Below, one piece after another: positions 36,825-47,200 of a stretch of 64,000 bases of DNA. Under the pieces are notes generated by a model. That model saw only the letters and a program-made list of their open reading frames with translations. It searched no databases and had not been told where the DNA came from. Where the stretch lies: assembly GCF_001857965.1 (NCBI RefSeq), contig NZ_CP017774.1, forward strand, positions 2,170,001 to 2,234,000. The letters are read 5' to 3'. Position numbers and translations under genes: made by a program. This DNA comes from Flavobacterium commune (GTDB lineage Bacteria > Bacteroidota > Bacteroidia > Flavobacteriales > Flavobacteriaceae). Every line of letters begins with the position of its first letter. The first letter of the stretch is position 1.

Positions 36825-38192
36825 CTAATGTTCGTTTTTTTCAAAGGTGATGTTTACAACAGTTCCTTTTCCGGTTTCCGATTGAATTTGAAGTTCTCCG
36901 TTGTGCATTCGGATGATTTTCATGGCCAATGGTAAACCAAGTCCGTAACCGTTGTATTTAGAAGCAATTTTACCCCTAAAAAAAGGTTCGTACAAATAAG
37001 GAATATCTTCAGGTGGTATTCCAATTCCTATATCAGTAATGGCAATTTTGATTTTAGCATCGTCAACAGAAAGATTCACAAAGACCTCGTCGTTGTCAGA
37101 ATATTTTACAGCATTTGAAATAATATTATTCAAGGCTAATTCCAGCAAAGGTCTGTTGCAGGGGATGGTTAACAGCGATTCGTCTTCCGGAATTGCTTTA
37201 ATTTTAATATTGACACGATTGTTAGGGAAAAGAGTATCTATCGATGCTTTTACTTCCAGCAGAATTTCATCAATTCGGGCCATATCCAGTACTTGTTTGG
37301 TACCATCATAGCCTGTTTGGGTTAGTTTTAAAAGGCTTTCGGTAAGATTGCCTAATTTTGAAGCCTGTTTATTGATGTTTTCTAACGAATAAATGTATTC
37401 TTCGGTAGCTCTTTCTTTCAGGAGCATAATTTCGGTTTCGGCAATAATGGTGGTTATTGGCGTTTTTAATTCATGTGAAGCATTGTTGATAAAATTAGCC
37501 TGAATTTCAAATGAAGTTTCTAATCGATCCAGCATGTCGTTGAAGGTTTTGGTAAGATCGCTAATCTCATCTTTTCCGTCAGTATCGGCTAATCTATTAT
37601 GAAGATTTGATGCACTGATTCGGTGTACTTCTTTGGTAATTAATGCGATAGGGTTGATTACTCTTCGGGCTAAAAACTGACCAAAAAAGTAGGCCAGAAT
37701 AATAAAGCCAATTCCTCCAAAGATTAGAATTTGCAAAATATAAATGGTACTGGTATTTCCCCGACGGTCTTTGGCAGTGACAATTACAATGTGTTTTTGT
37801 CCTTCTTCGCCAAAAATTTGCCCATAATAATAGCGGTAATCTTCTTCAAACCAGCTTGATCCTTTTTTCATGATCTCTTTGTAGAATTCCGGAGGAAGAT
37901 GTAAATCGGTGTTGTATTCAAAGGTGTTTTTCCCTTTTACAGACAGAATGTATTCTTTTTCTTCGATAAGTTCTTCCAGTCCGCTTTTTTTGAATTCTTT
38001 AAAATAATTTTTCTTCTCCAGATTTTTTTGAGAATGAGCTGATGAAGCAATTTTAGCGCGGTCCTGAAGTCTTTTTATAAAATAATATTCATTGTTTTGT
38101 TTGAATAGAGAAAAAATGACAATGCACAAAAGCGAGGTGCTAAAACAAGATAGCGCAATGTAAGTGATGGTTATTTTTTTTCTAATTTGCAT
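36825..38192 (-). CDS. Sensor histidine kinase, 455 aa
   Basis: Two membrane spans (about residues 7-27 and 152-172) flank a periplasmic sensor domain. Then come a HAMP domain (RRVINPIALITKEVHRISAS), the HisKA box NASHELKTPITTIIAE with the phospho-accepting His, and HATPase_c motifs NIISNAVKYS, DIGIGIPPED and GYGLGLPLA. It is 3 bases from the response regulator. The signal sensed is unknown. Confidence 0.92.
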   Translation of the reverse strand: MQIRKKITITYIALSCFSTSLLCIVIFSLFKQNNEYYFIKRLQDRAKIASSAHSQKNLEKKNYFKEFKKSGLEELIEEKEYILSVKGKNTFEYNTDLHLPPEFYKEIMKKGSSWFEEDYRYYYGQIFGEEGQKHIVIVTAKDRRGNTSTIYILQILIFGGIGFIILAYFFGQFLARRVINPIALITKEVHRISASNLHNRLADTDGKDEISDLTKTFNDMLDRLETSFEIQANFINNASHELKTPITTIIAETEIMLLKERATEEYIYSLENINKQASKLGNLTESLLKLTQTGYDGTKQVLDMARIDEILLEVKASIDTLFPNNRVNIKIKAIPEDESLLTIPCNRPLLELALNNIISNAVKYSDNDEVFVNLSVDDAKIKIAITDIGIGIPPEDIPYLYEPFFRGKIASKYNGYGLGLPLAMKIIRMHNGELQIQSETGKGTVVNITFEKNEH

Positions 38193-38195
38193 AAA

Positions 38196-38870
38196 TTATG
38201 GTTTTATAATGTAACCCAATCCTTTGATAGTGTGGATTAATTTGTTTTGATAAGGTTTGTCAATTTTGTTTCGAAGATAATTGATATAAACATCAACTAC
38301 ATTAGTATTCATGTCAAAATTAATATCCCAAACATTGTCTAATATTTTTTCTCTGGACAAGATGGTTTGAGAGTTGCTGGCCAGATAGTATAATAGTTTG
38401 AATTCTTTAGCGGTTAGCTGAATAAGTTCTCCATTTCGTTTGACTGATTTGGCTCTTCTGTCAATTTCCAAATCATCAATCTGAATCAGGTCATTGGGTC
38501 TGTGTTCCTGATTTGATCTTCGTGCCAGGGCTGCAATTCGGGCTTCTAATTCCGAAAATTTAAAAGGTTTTGCCAGATAATCATCAGCTCCGGAATTCAG
38601 TCCGGTAACAATGTTTTCGGTAGTTCCCAGAGCGGTTAAGAGTAAGATGGGGACAAAGTTTTTAGCGGCTCTTAGTCGTCTGCAAATTTCAATTCCGTTA
38701 ATATCCGGGAGCATGATGTCGAGAATAACCACATCAAAATTGTGATTCAAAATCATTTCAAGTCCTGTTGTACCATCAAGTGCTACGCTTACTTCGTTGT
38801 TTTTTTCAGAAAGTCCTTTTCGAATAATCGATAAAAGATGGGGTTCGTCTTCAACAATAAGTAGTTTCAT
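38196..38870 (-). CDS. OmpR-family response regulator, 224 aa
   Basis: The receiver domain (LLIVEDEPHLLSII, VVILDIMLPDINGIE with the phospho-Asp, LLTALG, LAKPF) is followed by a winged-helix DNA-binding domain (LTAKEFKLLYYLASN, VDVYINYLRNKID, GLGYII). The ATG at 38870 is preferred to one 19 codons upstream. Operon with the kinase downstream. Confidence 0.93.
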   Translation of the reverse strand: MKLLIVEDEPHLLSIIRKGLSEKNNEVSVALDGTTGLEMILNHNFDVVILDIMLPDINGIEICRRLRAAKNFVPILLLTALGTTENIVTGLNSGADDYLAKPFKFSELEARIAALARRSNQEHRPNDLIQIDDLEIDRRAKSVKRNGELIQLTAKEFKLLYYLASNSQTILSREKILDNVWDINFDMNTNVVDVYINYLRNKIDKPYQNKLIHTIKGLGYIIKP

Positions 38871-38982
38871 AAATGATTTTTTAATTCTTTTTTCAAAAAT
38901 AGAGATTGTCTTCTTAAAATTTTGCAAAATAATGACGAATCTTCTGTTTTATTAAATTGTAGCTTTTGTTAAAAAAAAAGAA

Positions 38983-39003
38983 AGCGCTGCAAACTGCAAC
39001 GCT
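38983..39003 (-). terminator. Terminator of the pirin operon
   Basis: Minus-strand RNA stem AGCGUUGCA/UGCAGCGCU (one G-U pair) followed by nine or more T, 26 bases behind the FMN reductase stop. Confidence 0.75.
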
Positions 39004-39028
39004 CTCTAATAGGGTTTGAATTATTTTT

Positions 39029-39559
39029 TTAAAGTTCGATAGATTGAATAATTTCAAGTAAATCGCCTTTTAGTTTTTCATTTGTAATTCCTTCATTTGC
39101 ATTGAAATTATCATTGAAACTTGGTAGAGAAAAACTTCCTTTTACATTAGCTCCCTGAAAAGGGAAACGGTTTTTTGCAATTTCTAAAACTGTAAGTCCG
39201 CCTCTTGGTCCAGGAGAAGTAGCCAGAATTAGGGTTTGTTTTTCCTGAAAAAACTTAGGATTCACCCTGGAAGTCCAGTCAAAAATATTTTTAAAAGCGG
39301 TTGAATAAGCTCCGTTATGTTCGGCAAGTGATACAATTACCAAATCAGCAGTTCCTATTTTATTGAAAAAGTCTTTTGCTAATTCGGGAATGCCATTTTT
39401 AGATTCTTTATCTAAAGAAAAAATAGGCATTTCATAATCGTTTAAGTCTAAAACTTCTACATCAGTATTTTCAAATTGTGATGCAGCATAAGTGGCTAAT
39501 TGTTTATTGATAGAATTTGTACTTGAAGATGCGCCAAAGGCAATAATTTTTTTAGTCAT
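39029..39559 (-). CDS. NADPH-dependent FMN reductase, 176 aa
   Basis: A flavodoxin-like fold with IIAFGASSSTNSINKQLATY at the phosphate loop and SLAEHNGAYSTAFKNIFDWT plus TSPGPRGG at the FMN site. The start at 39559 overlaps the Fe-S gene stop by one base (TAATG). It closes the redox operon and should reduce flavin or quinones with NAD(P)H. Confidence 0.88.
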   Translation of the reverse strand: MTKKIIAFGASSSTNSINKQLATYAASQFENTDVEVLDLNDYEMPIFSLDKESKNGIPELAKDFFNKIGTADLVIVSLAEHNGAYSTAFKNIFDWTSRVNPKFFQEKQTLILATSPGPRGGLTVLEIAKNRFPFQGANVKGSFSLPSFNDNFNANEGITNEKLKGDLLEIIQSIEL

Positions 39560-39786
39560 TATTTCTTGTTTAAAAAGTAGGTTAAAGCTCCCGAAGGACA
39601 TTTATTTACGGTATCGATAATTTTTTCTGTTGTTGAAGCCTCCGGTTTTATCCAGGGCTTTTCTTTAGGCTGAAATACATCCGGATTATTCCGAACGCAA
39701 TTAGCCGAATGGATACACTTAGCCGATTGCCATACAATGGTAACTTCACCATTGGTATATTCTTTTGTTAGCTCTTTTGGATTCAT
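39559..39786 (-). CDS. YjdI-type mono-[4Fe-4S] protein, 75 aa
   Basis: Cys residues in KCIHSANCVRNNP plus CPSGAL match the divergent 4Fe-4S domain of YjdI. It probably serves as a small electron carrier for the redox operon. Start and stop are tightly packed with neighbours. Confidence 0.85.
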   Translation of the reverse strand: MNPKELTKEYTNGEVTIVWQSAKCIHSANCVRNNPDVFQPKEKPWIKPEASTTEKIIDTVNKCPSGALTYFLNKK

Positions 39787-39788
39787 AA

Positions 39789-40196
39789 TTACAGCATTGT
39801 GTTAATAGTTATTTTTCCTTTTAAGATTTTAGAAACGGGGCATTTGTCAGCAATTAGTAGTAATCGTTCTTTTTGTTCTGTGGTTATATTAGTAGAAAAA
39901 GAAATTTGTCTTGAAAAAATAGTTTCAAATTCGCCATCTAATTCCTGAGTAGCATTGACTGAGATATTAATTTCGGGAATATCCCAGCCTTTTCGGTCAA
40001 TGTACATTCGCAAAGTAGCCAAGGTACAGCCCGCTAAAGATGCTAAAAGAGCTGAAAAAGGATCCGGTCCTAAATCTTTTCCTCCGTTGCTTTCGGGTTC
40101 ATCCATAATTAGTTGACCGTTGCGCCACGAAATAGTGCACAAATATTTTTGAGAACCTATTGTTCCAACAATGTCTTTTTCTAGTAAGTTTCCCAT
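39789..40196 (-). CDS. OsmC-family peroxide reductase, 135 aa
   Basis: The paired catalytic Cys of OsmC/Ohr-like proteins are in LASLAGCTLATLRM and ADKCPVSKIL. OsmC-like enzymes reduce organic hydroperoxides. Within the pirin operon. Confidence 0.87.
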   Translation of the reverse strand: MGNLLEKDIVGTIGSQKYLCTISWRNGQLIMDEPESNGGKDLGPDPFSALLASLAGCTLATLRMYIDRKGWDIPEINISVNATQELDGEFETIFSRQISFSTNITTEQKERLLLIADKCPVSKILKGKITINTML

Positions 40197-40222
40197 TTTT
40201 AAATTATTTTTTTAAAGTCAAT

Positions 40223-40507
40223 TTACAAAACATCACTAAATTCGGGTGTTTTATCGAAAACCTTTTTTGCAAAAGGACACAGAGGAAGAATTTTTAACTC
40301 TTTTTCTCGGGCAAATAAAACGGCTTTTTCAACCATTTTCTTTCCAAAGTTTTTACCGTTGTGTCCCGGATTTACTTCGGTGTGGTCTATAATGATTTTA
40401 TGAGGTCCTGCAAAAACAAAGGTCATTTTTGCCTCTGTTTTGTCATCGATTTTTACATAAAAATAACCTTTCTTTTCGTTGTATTCCAGTCCTATAATTT
40501 CATTCAT
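40223..40507 (-). CDS. YjdJ-like GNAT acetyltransferase, 94 aa
   Basis: A short GNAT domain with the acetyl-CoA loop VNPGHNGKNFGKKMVEKAVL and the end LPLCPFAKKVF. This minimal type (about 90 aa, Acetyltransf_CG) is often found next to YjdI. Acetylation target unknown. Confidence 0.85.
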   Translation of the reverse strand: MNEIIGLEYNEKKGYFYVKIDDKTEAKMTFVFAGPHKIIIDHTEVNPGHNGKNFGKKMVEKAVLFAREKELKILPLCPFAKKVFDKTPEFSDVL

Positions 40508-40517
40508 AACTTTAGTA

Positions 40518-41234
40518 TTAGTATTTCATTGGAATTTCCATTACTAAAAATTTAGCAGCAGTAGTTGCTTTGATTTCAATTTCGGCAGTCTCCCAAATTC
40601 CTAAAGCGTCTCTGGTGTCTAATTGATGTCCGTTAACTTCGATTTCTCCTTCGATATTCATGATGTAGAAACCGTTTCCTTCTTTTTTTTGAGCTAATTT
40701 TTTTGAGAAATCTTTATCAAAATCGCTTAAATAAAACCAGGCATCCTGATGAATCCATACACCGGCATCGTCCGGATTTGGAGATAATATTTGAGCAAAA
40801 TCATTTTTTTCTAATGATTTGTCCAGAGTTATTTGTTGGTAGCGAGGAGTTACATTTCTGGTTTTAGGAAACAACCAAATTTGGAATAATTTAGTTCTTA
40901 AATCTGCATTTGGGTTAAATTCACTGTGTTGAATTCCGGTTCCGGCACTCATTACCTGTACATCACCTGTTTTGATGGTTGCTGCATTTCCCATGCTGTC
41001 TTTGTGTGCTAAATCACCTTCAAGTGGAATAGTAATAATTTCCATATTATCGTGAGGATGTGTTCCAAAACCCATTCCCGGAGCAACGGTGTCATCATTC
41101 AATACACGAAGTGCTCCAAACTGTACTCTGTCCGGATTGTACCAGCTAGCGAAACTAAAACTGTGGTAAGCGTTTAACCATCCGTGATCTGCGTGTCCTC
41201 TTGTGTCTGCTTTGTGAAAAACTGTATTTGCCAT
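40518..41234 (-). CDS. Pirin-family (YhhW-like) protein, 238 aa
   Basis: A bicupin with the metal-site motif HPHDNMEIITIPLEG and GIQHSEFN, as in pirin/YhhW quercetin dioxygenase-like proteins. First gene of the redox operon. The promoter carries the shared Crp/Fnr-like operator. Confidence 0.9.
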   Translation of the reverse strand: MANTVFHKADTRGHADHGWLNAYHSFSFASWYNPDRVQFGALRVLNDDTVAPGMGFGTHPHDNMEIITIPLEGDLAHKDSMGNAATIKTGDVQVMSAGTGIQHSEFNPNADLRTKLFQIWLFPKTRNVTPRYQQITLDKSLEKNDFAQILSPNPDDAGVWIHQDAWFYLSDFDKDFSKKLAQKKEGNGFYIMNIEGEIEVNGHQLDTRDALGIWETAEIEIKATTAAKFLVMEIPMKY

Positions 41235-41264
41235 GATATTTTATGTTTTTTGATTATTACATTA

Positions 41265-41310
41265 CAAAGGTACATCCGTCGTTAGCGTTTTGCACTTAAC
41301 CTAGATTAAG
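41265..41310 (-). promoter_or_regulatory. Pirin operon promoter with Crp/Fnr-like operator
   Basis: Minus-strand -7 box TACCTTTG at 41265-41272 and operator CTTAACCTAGATTAAG at 41295-41310. The gap between the two is 22 bases, identical to the YceI promoter. The Crp/Fnr gene starts upstream on the same strand. Confidence 0.78.
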
Positions 41311-41394
41311 AAGTGTTTAGTATTCAGATTTTTTAGTAATCAGAGAAAAAAAATAGTAGTAAAGACTGATCACTAATTAACTGACCACTGCTAA

Positions 41395-41970
41395 CTATTT
41401 ACGGAGTAACTTGGCTTTCATTTTACTAAAAAACTCCGGTGTTACACCTATATATGACGCAATTTGTTTTTGTGGTATTTTGTGATTGAGATTTAAGTAT
41501 CGTTTCAGAAATTTATCATAGCGTTCTTCGGCCGATAAACTCAAATTATCCATTAATCTTTCCTGATTAGCAACTAATGAGTTTTCGGTAAGAATTCTAA
41601 AAAAGCGCTCCAGTTTAGGAATTTCGGTATAAAGTTGCTCTTGATTTTCTTTCGAAAGTAAAACCAATTCAGCATCTTCTAAGACTTCGATAAAAAGATT
41701 TCCCGGTTTTTGCGAAATTAAACTGTACATATCGCCCATCCACCAGCCTTCGCAGGCAAAACTTAAAACATATTCAACAATGTTATCATTGATATTGAAA
41801 CTTCTTAAAATTCCTGAGTTTACAAAATAAGAATGTTTGCATACTTGTCCTGAACTAAGCAAAATACTTTTGGCTTTGTAATGATGAATTTCAGTTTTGC
41901 TTAAGAAAAGCTCTTTTTCTTCAGCTGTTAGCTGGACGTGTTTTTCTATATTGGTTAAAATCAGAGACAT
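41395..41970 (-). CDS. Crp/Fnr-family regulator, 191 aa
   Basis: An N-terminal cyclic-nucleotide-binding fold (KAKSILLSSGQVCKHSYFVN) is followed by a short winged helix (PQKQIASYIGVTPEFFSKMK). No Fnr-type cysteine cluster for an Fe-S centre is present, so the signal is not oxygen via Fe-S. It is the likely regulator of the YceI/pirin operator. Confidence 0.9.
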   Translation of the reverse strand: MSLILTNIEKHVQLTAEEKELFLSKTEIHHYKAKSILLSSGQVCKHSYFVNSGILRSFNINDNIVEYVLSFACEGWWMGDMYSLISQKPGNLFIEVLEDAELVLLSKENQEQLYTEIPKLERFFRILTENSLVANQERLMDNLSLSAEERYDKFLKRYLNLNHKIPQKQIASYIGVTPEFFSKMKAKLLRK

Positions 41971-42266
41971 TGTTGTTTTTTAAAAAATTGACTCTGCAAT
42001 ATAGCCATTTTGCTTTGTTTGTTCTTTTGTTAATTCGAATAATTCATCAAAACAGAAAAGTTATTAGTAAACTTTTCGAAATAAATCGAAAATCAAAGTT
42101 GGTTTAAGCATCCATTTGTTGTAAAGTTAAATTTGCTAAATTTTGCTTTTTTTACAATTGTTTGATTCAAATTGTTATATTCGTATTGAGCAGGGTTCTA
42201 AAATAGAATTCTCGTATAAAACAGCAAGGATTTGTAATAATTTAATGTGTATAGAGTTTTTTCGTA

Positions 42267-42866
42267 ATGTCTGAAACAAAAGCAATTAATAATAAAATAT
42301 TGGTTACAGAGCTTATGATGGGTAATGAAAAAGCATTTAGTACGCTTTTTAATACCTATTGTAATGATGTGTATGCTTATAGTTTAAGTATGCTTAAAAA
42401 TCAGGCTTTAGCTGAAGAAATTGTCCAGGATGTATTCTTAAATATCTGGTTACATAGAGAGCGACTTAATGCTGATTTATCTTTCAAATCCTATGTGTTT
42501 ACTATTACGCGTAACCTCACCTTTAACCTTATTAGTAAAGTAGCCAATAGTCACAAGCTTAAGGAAGAAGTGTTTTATGTAAGCCAAAAATCCTATAGTC
42601 CAATTGAAGATATTATTGATGAATCGGATTATGATGCCTTAAAGCAAAAGGCTATTGAACAACTGCCTCCTAAACGCAGAGCTATTTTTGAAATGTCCCG
42701 TAATGAAGAAATGAGTTACGAGGAAATAAGCCAGAAATTAAATATTTCGGTTAGTACTGTAAAAGGTCAAATGAGTAAGGCTTTAGCCGATATTAGAAAT
42801 TTTTTAGAAACACATGGCGATGTTACACTTCTAATAACACTTCTTTCATCTCGTTGGCTGGAATAA
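42267..42866 (+). CDS. ECF sigma factor (FecI-like), 199 aa
   Basis: Region 2 (AEEIVQDVFLNIWLHRERLN) and region 4 (MSYEEISQKLNISVSTVKGQ) of the Bacteroidota ECF family are clear. It would direct transcription of the downstream SusC/SusD genes when released by the anti-sigma factor. It is preceded by about 300 bases (41971-42266) with no gene. Confidence 0.92.
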   Translation: MSETKAINNKILVTELMMGNEKAFSTLFNTYCNDVYAYSLSMLKNQALAEEIVQDVFLNIWLHRERLNADLSFKSYVFTITRNLTFNLISKVANSHKLKEEVFYVSQKSYSPIEDIIDESDYDALKQKAIEQLPPKRRAIFEMSRNEEMSYEEISQKLNISVSTVKGQMSKALADIRNFLETHGDVTLLITLLSSRWLE

Positions 42867-43021
42867 TGATTCGTTGATTATTATCTTTTCTTTCTTTTGC
42901 ATTTTCTATTTCTTTTTATTTCGCTTTGTTTTATTATTATTTTTCTATTTTTCGAAAAAAATAATAATACTGAGTAGTACTTTTCATTTTCTCATCTGTA
43001 TTATATATAAGAAAGTATATT

Positions 43022-44206
43022 ATGCAACACGATAGCCATATTCAAAATTTATTAAAAAAGTTCATTCTGAATCAATGTTCCCAGCAAGAAGTTGATGAAG
43101 TGGTGCGCTACATTCAGAATTTAACCGAATCTAGCGGACTACCAACTGTAGAAGAAGTATTGGCAATTTTAGATGAAAAGCCAATGTTGACTGAACTTGA
43201 TGCTATGCGCATTCGGGATAAAATATTAGCTACTCCTCAAAAAGAACAAGATTTGCTATCAAAAAGAAAATACCATTTTATGAAATACGCGGCTGCCGCT
43301 GTTTTTATAGGTGTTTTAGCTACGGCTTATTTTTTCAAGGATGTTCTTTTGAACCAACAAGTTCAAACTACTCCGGCAATTGTGAAACAGGCTGTAAAAG
43401 ACCTTGAACCGGGTACAGATAAGGCGGTGTTAACGTTAGCCAACGGTTCGCAAGTGGTTTTAGCCAACGGGGCTTCGGTGAAAACCCAAAATGCCAAAAG
43501 TAACGGAGAGGAAATTATTTATGAAGCTAAAAAAGGCGATGCCGCCAAGTTGGTCTATAATTATTTAACAATTCCCAGAGGAGGTAAATTCGTTATTAAA
43601 TTGTCTGACGGCACTGAGGTGTGGTTGAATTCTGAAACTAAATTAAAATTCCCGGTAGCTTTTATTGAAGGACAAACCAGAAAAGTAGAATTGGTTTACG
43701 GAGAAGCCTATTTTGATGTTTCACCTAGTACAAAACATAAAGGGGCCCATTTCAAAGTGCTTAACAATAAACAGGAAATAGATGTTATAGGAACCGAATT
43801 TAATATCAAAGCATATAAAGATGAAACCAGTATTTATACAACTCTGGTTGAGGGTAAGGTAGATGTAAATATTGGAAACAGAAAACAAAGATTAATGCCT
43901 AACCAGCAATTAAGTTTAAATATCGCAACCAGTAATTCGCTTATAAAAAATATAGATGTTTATAACGAAATAGCATGGAAAGAAGGGGTTTTTAGTTTCG
44001 AAAATATAACACTTAAGGATATGATGAAAGTTTTATCACGCTGGTATGATTTTGATGTTGTATTTAAAAATAAAGCCATCGAAAATGAGATTTTTGATGG
44101 TGTTATAAGGAAAACCCAAAGCCTGGACGAGATTTTGAAGAGTATTAAGAATTTTAAAATTATAAAAAACTATGAAATAAAAAATAAACAAGTAACCCTG
44201 GAATAA
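43022..44206 (+). CDS. FecR-type anti-sigma factor, 394 aa
   Basis: An N-terminal cytoplasmic helical domain binds sigma; one span (AAAAVFIGVLATAYFF) follows at about residues 92-108; the periplasmic FecR domain contains VPRGG-like IPRGGKFVIKLSDGTEVWLN and a C-terminal STN-like region. It senses the state of the TonB receptor. Confidence 0.92.
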   Translation: MQHDSHIQNLLKKFILNQCSQQEVDEVVRYIQNLTESSGLPTVEEVLAILDEKPMLTELDAMRIRDKILATPQKEQDLLSKRKYHFMKYAAAAVFIGVLATAYFFKDVLLNQQVQTTPAIVKQAVKDLEPGTDKAVLTLANGSQVVLANGASVKTQNAKSNGEEIIYEAKKGDAAKLVYNYLTIPRGGKFVIKLSDGTEVWLNSETKLKFPVAFIEGQTRKVELVYGEAYFDVSPSTKHKGAHFKVLNNKQEIDVIGTEFNIKAYKDETSIYTTLVEGKVDVNIGNRKQRLMPNQQLSLNIATSNSLIKNIDVYNEIAWKEGVFSFENITLKDMMKVLSRWYDFDVVFKNKAIENEIFDGVIRKTQSLDEILKSIKNFKIIKNYEIKNKQVTLE

Positions 44207-44299
44207 AAAAACGGGAGGAGTTATAACCCTCTTTTACTTCATCCCGACTATTTAAATTGATTTAGCTATTGTATAACCAACCAAAACCAACCAAAAATT

Positions 44300-47200
44300 A
44301 TGGAAATTAAAGTACGTAATGTCTTTGTTCTCGTTAGAGAAAGGCTAATTAAAACTGCTATGAGAGCGTTTATCTTTTTATGGTGTACCAATGTTTTTTG
44401 CCTCAATGTAAGTAAGACATTTGCACAAGCGAATGTAACTATTGAAAAAGATCAATCGGTAACCATTTATCAGGTATTTAAAATCATCAAGCAACAGACT
44501 GATTTGAATTTTGTTTATCCCAGAAAGGTTTTTAAAGACATCCCGGATATTGAATTAAAAAAAGGGACAATTGCAGTAACTAAATTACTAGGACAATGCC
44601 TTTCTAAAAATAATCTCAATTTTGAGTTAACAGATGATAATACCATCTTAATTAAAGAAAAAGCTGTAGTTGTAATTAATGAAGTACAGCAAAAAACAAT
44701 AAACGGGAAAATTACTGACGCTTCAGGACAACCTATTCCGGGAGTAAATATTGTTGAAAAAGGAACTACAAATGGAGTTCAAACGGATTTTGATGGTAAG
44801 TTTTCATTAAAACTAAAAAGCGACAAAGCGATATTAGTAGTTTCTTTTATTGGCTTTACAACAAAAGAAATTTCAGTAGGCGGACAAACTAATCTTACTA
44901 TTAAATTAGAAGAAGATTCAGCTAAACTGGAAGAAGTAGTAGTTGTGGGTTACGGTTCTGTTAAGAAAAAAGATTTGACAGGAGCAATCGTTTCTGTTGG
45001 TGCAGAAAAATTGGAAGGCAGGTCGAATTCTAACGTGCTTCAATCGCTGGCAGGTCAGGCTACCGGTGTACAAATTACACAATCCCAAGGTGCTCCTGGT
45101 CTTGCCCCAACTGTAAAAGTACGTGGTGCTTCTTCGATAAACGCAGGAACTACTCCGCTTTATGTTATTGATGGTATTCCGTTGGAAGACAGTTCAACAA
45201 ATTCAACGGATACAGGAATTACTACAGCCAGTAACTTAAGTTTTAACCGAAATCCATTGAATTTTATCAACCCTAACGATATTGAGTCGATTGATATTTT
45301 GAAAGACGCATCTTCAGCAGCTATTTATGGTTCCAGAGGGGCAAATGGTGTTGTTATTATTACTACCAAGCAAGGAAAAGCGGGTAAAACTAAAATTGAT
45401 GCAACTCTGGAAACTGGTTTTTCGCGTGTTAACCGTAAAACTGATTTGATGAATGCCTCAGAATTCATTGCTTTCAATTCGGCTGCAAGAAATAATTCAT
45501 GGGCAACAATTGTTGCTGCCAATCCATCGGCTACAAGAGGAATTAACGTAACTGTTCCAGTGGAGTTCTCTGATCCGGCTTGGCTTGACCGAATTGGTAA
45601 CGGAACGGACTGGCAGGATGTGGTATTTAGAACTGCAAGAAATAATAATTTCCAATTATCGGCTTCCGGTGGTAATGAGAAAACACAATTTATGGTGTCA
45701 ATGGGGTATTTGGATTCAGAAGGTGTTGTTGACAGAAATACTTACGAGCGAATTAATTTAAGATCTAATATTAAGCATAAGTTTAATGATAAAGTTCGCA
45801 TGGGAATGAATATTGGTCTTAGCCGTGCCAATGAAGCGCCTTACGGTACAGGTGGAAAAAGTGACGTGGTGAGTTTGGCTTTACAAAGTGATCCATTTTT
45901 TCCGCTTTATGTTGAAACCGGAAGTTTAGGTTTTAAAGACCCTGCTTCAATTTGGAATACATTTGCAAAATATGGTTTCCAACTTTGGCATCCTTATTCA
46001 TTAACAAGAGAAGCAACTGCTAAAAAAGTAACAAATGTAGCTACAATCACTTCTTTCTTAGAATGGGATATTGTTAAAGATTTAACTTTTAAAACTTCCG
46101 GAAGTTCTAATATTGAAAATACAGTTCATAATTTTTATTGGAATGCAGGTCAAAACTGGGGTTACTCCGGATGGGTGCCGGCTCAGGCTGATTTCAAAAC
46201 GTTACAATCCAATAACTGGATTTTAGAAAATACACTGACTTATAATAAGACATTTAATGAGGCTCATACTTTAAATTTATTGGCGGGTTATTCTGCTCAG
46301 GAACAAGCTACAGATTTGAGTAGTATGACAGCCGGTAATTTTCCAAATGATTTAGTACATACTTTAAATGCGGGTGTGGTGAATGCCGGAAACACTTTTT
46401 CAGAAGAGTGGTCGTTAGTTTCTTATTTGGCTCGTGCCAATTATTCTTATAAAGGTAAATATTTGGCATCTGCGGCAATTAGAGCCGATGGTTCTTCTCG
46501 TTTTGGAGCCAATAATAAATGGGGTTATTTCCCTTCAGGATCACTTGCCTGGCGTATTTCTGAAGAAGCTTTCTTAAAAGATATTTCCTGGATAAGTAAC
46601 CTGAAAGTGAGATTGAGTTATGGGGCAACAGGTAACAATTCGATTCCAAATTATGGATCGATTGGAACATTAGGGTATAGTCCTTATGTAAGTTCAGGTA
46701 CTGTGAACCAGGGGATTTATACCTCAAATTTTGCTGATAAAAATTTGAAATGGGAAAAAACAGGTCAAACTAACTTTGGTGTTGATTTCAGTGTTTTTAA
46801 TGGACGTGTGAAATTTACAGGAGATATTTATTATTCTAAAACAAAAGATTTATTATTGAATGTACCTATTCCAATTCTTTCCGGTTTCTCTTCTACTTTG
46901 ACTAATATTGGAGAGCTTGAAAACAGAGGGATTGAACTTAATCTGAGCACACAAAATATCGACAGCGAATTCAAGTGGAGTACTGATTTTAATATTTCTG
47001 CCAATAGAAATAAAGTGTTGAAACTGGGTGCTAACGATGCTCCGATAGATATTAATATTAGTAGTATGACATCGCGCACAGCGGTAGGACAACCAATAGG
47101 AATGTATTATGGTTATGTTATTGATGGTGTGATTATGTCGCAAGCAGAATTGGATAGTAATGCTTATCCGGTATGGACAGGCAGTGAAGCGGGAGATCCA

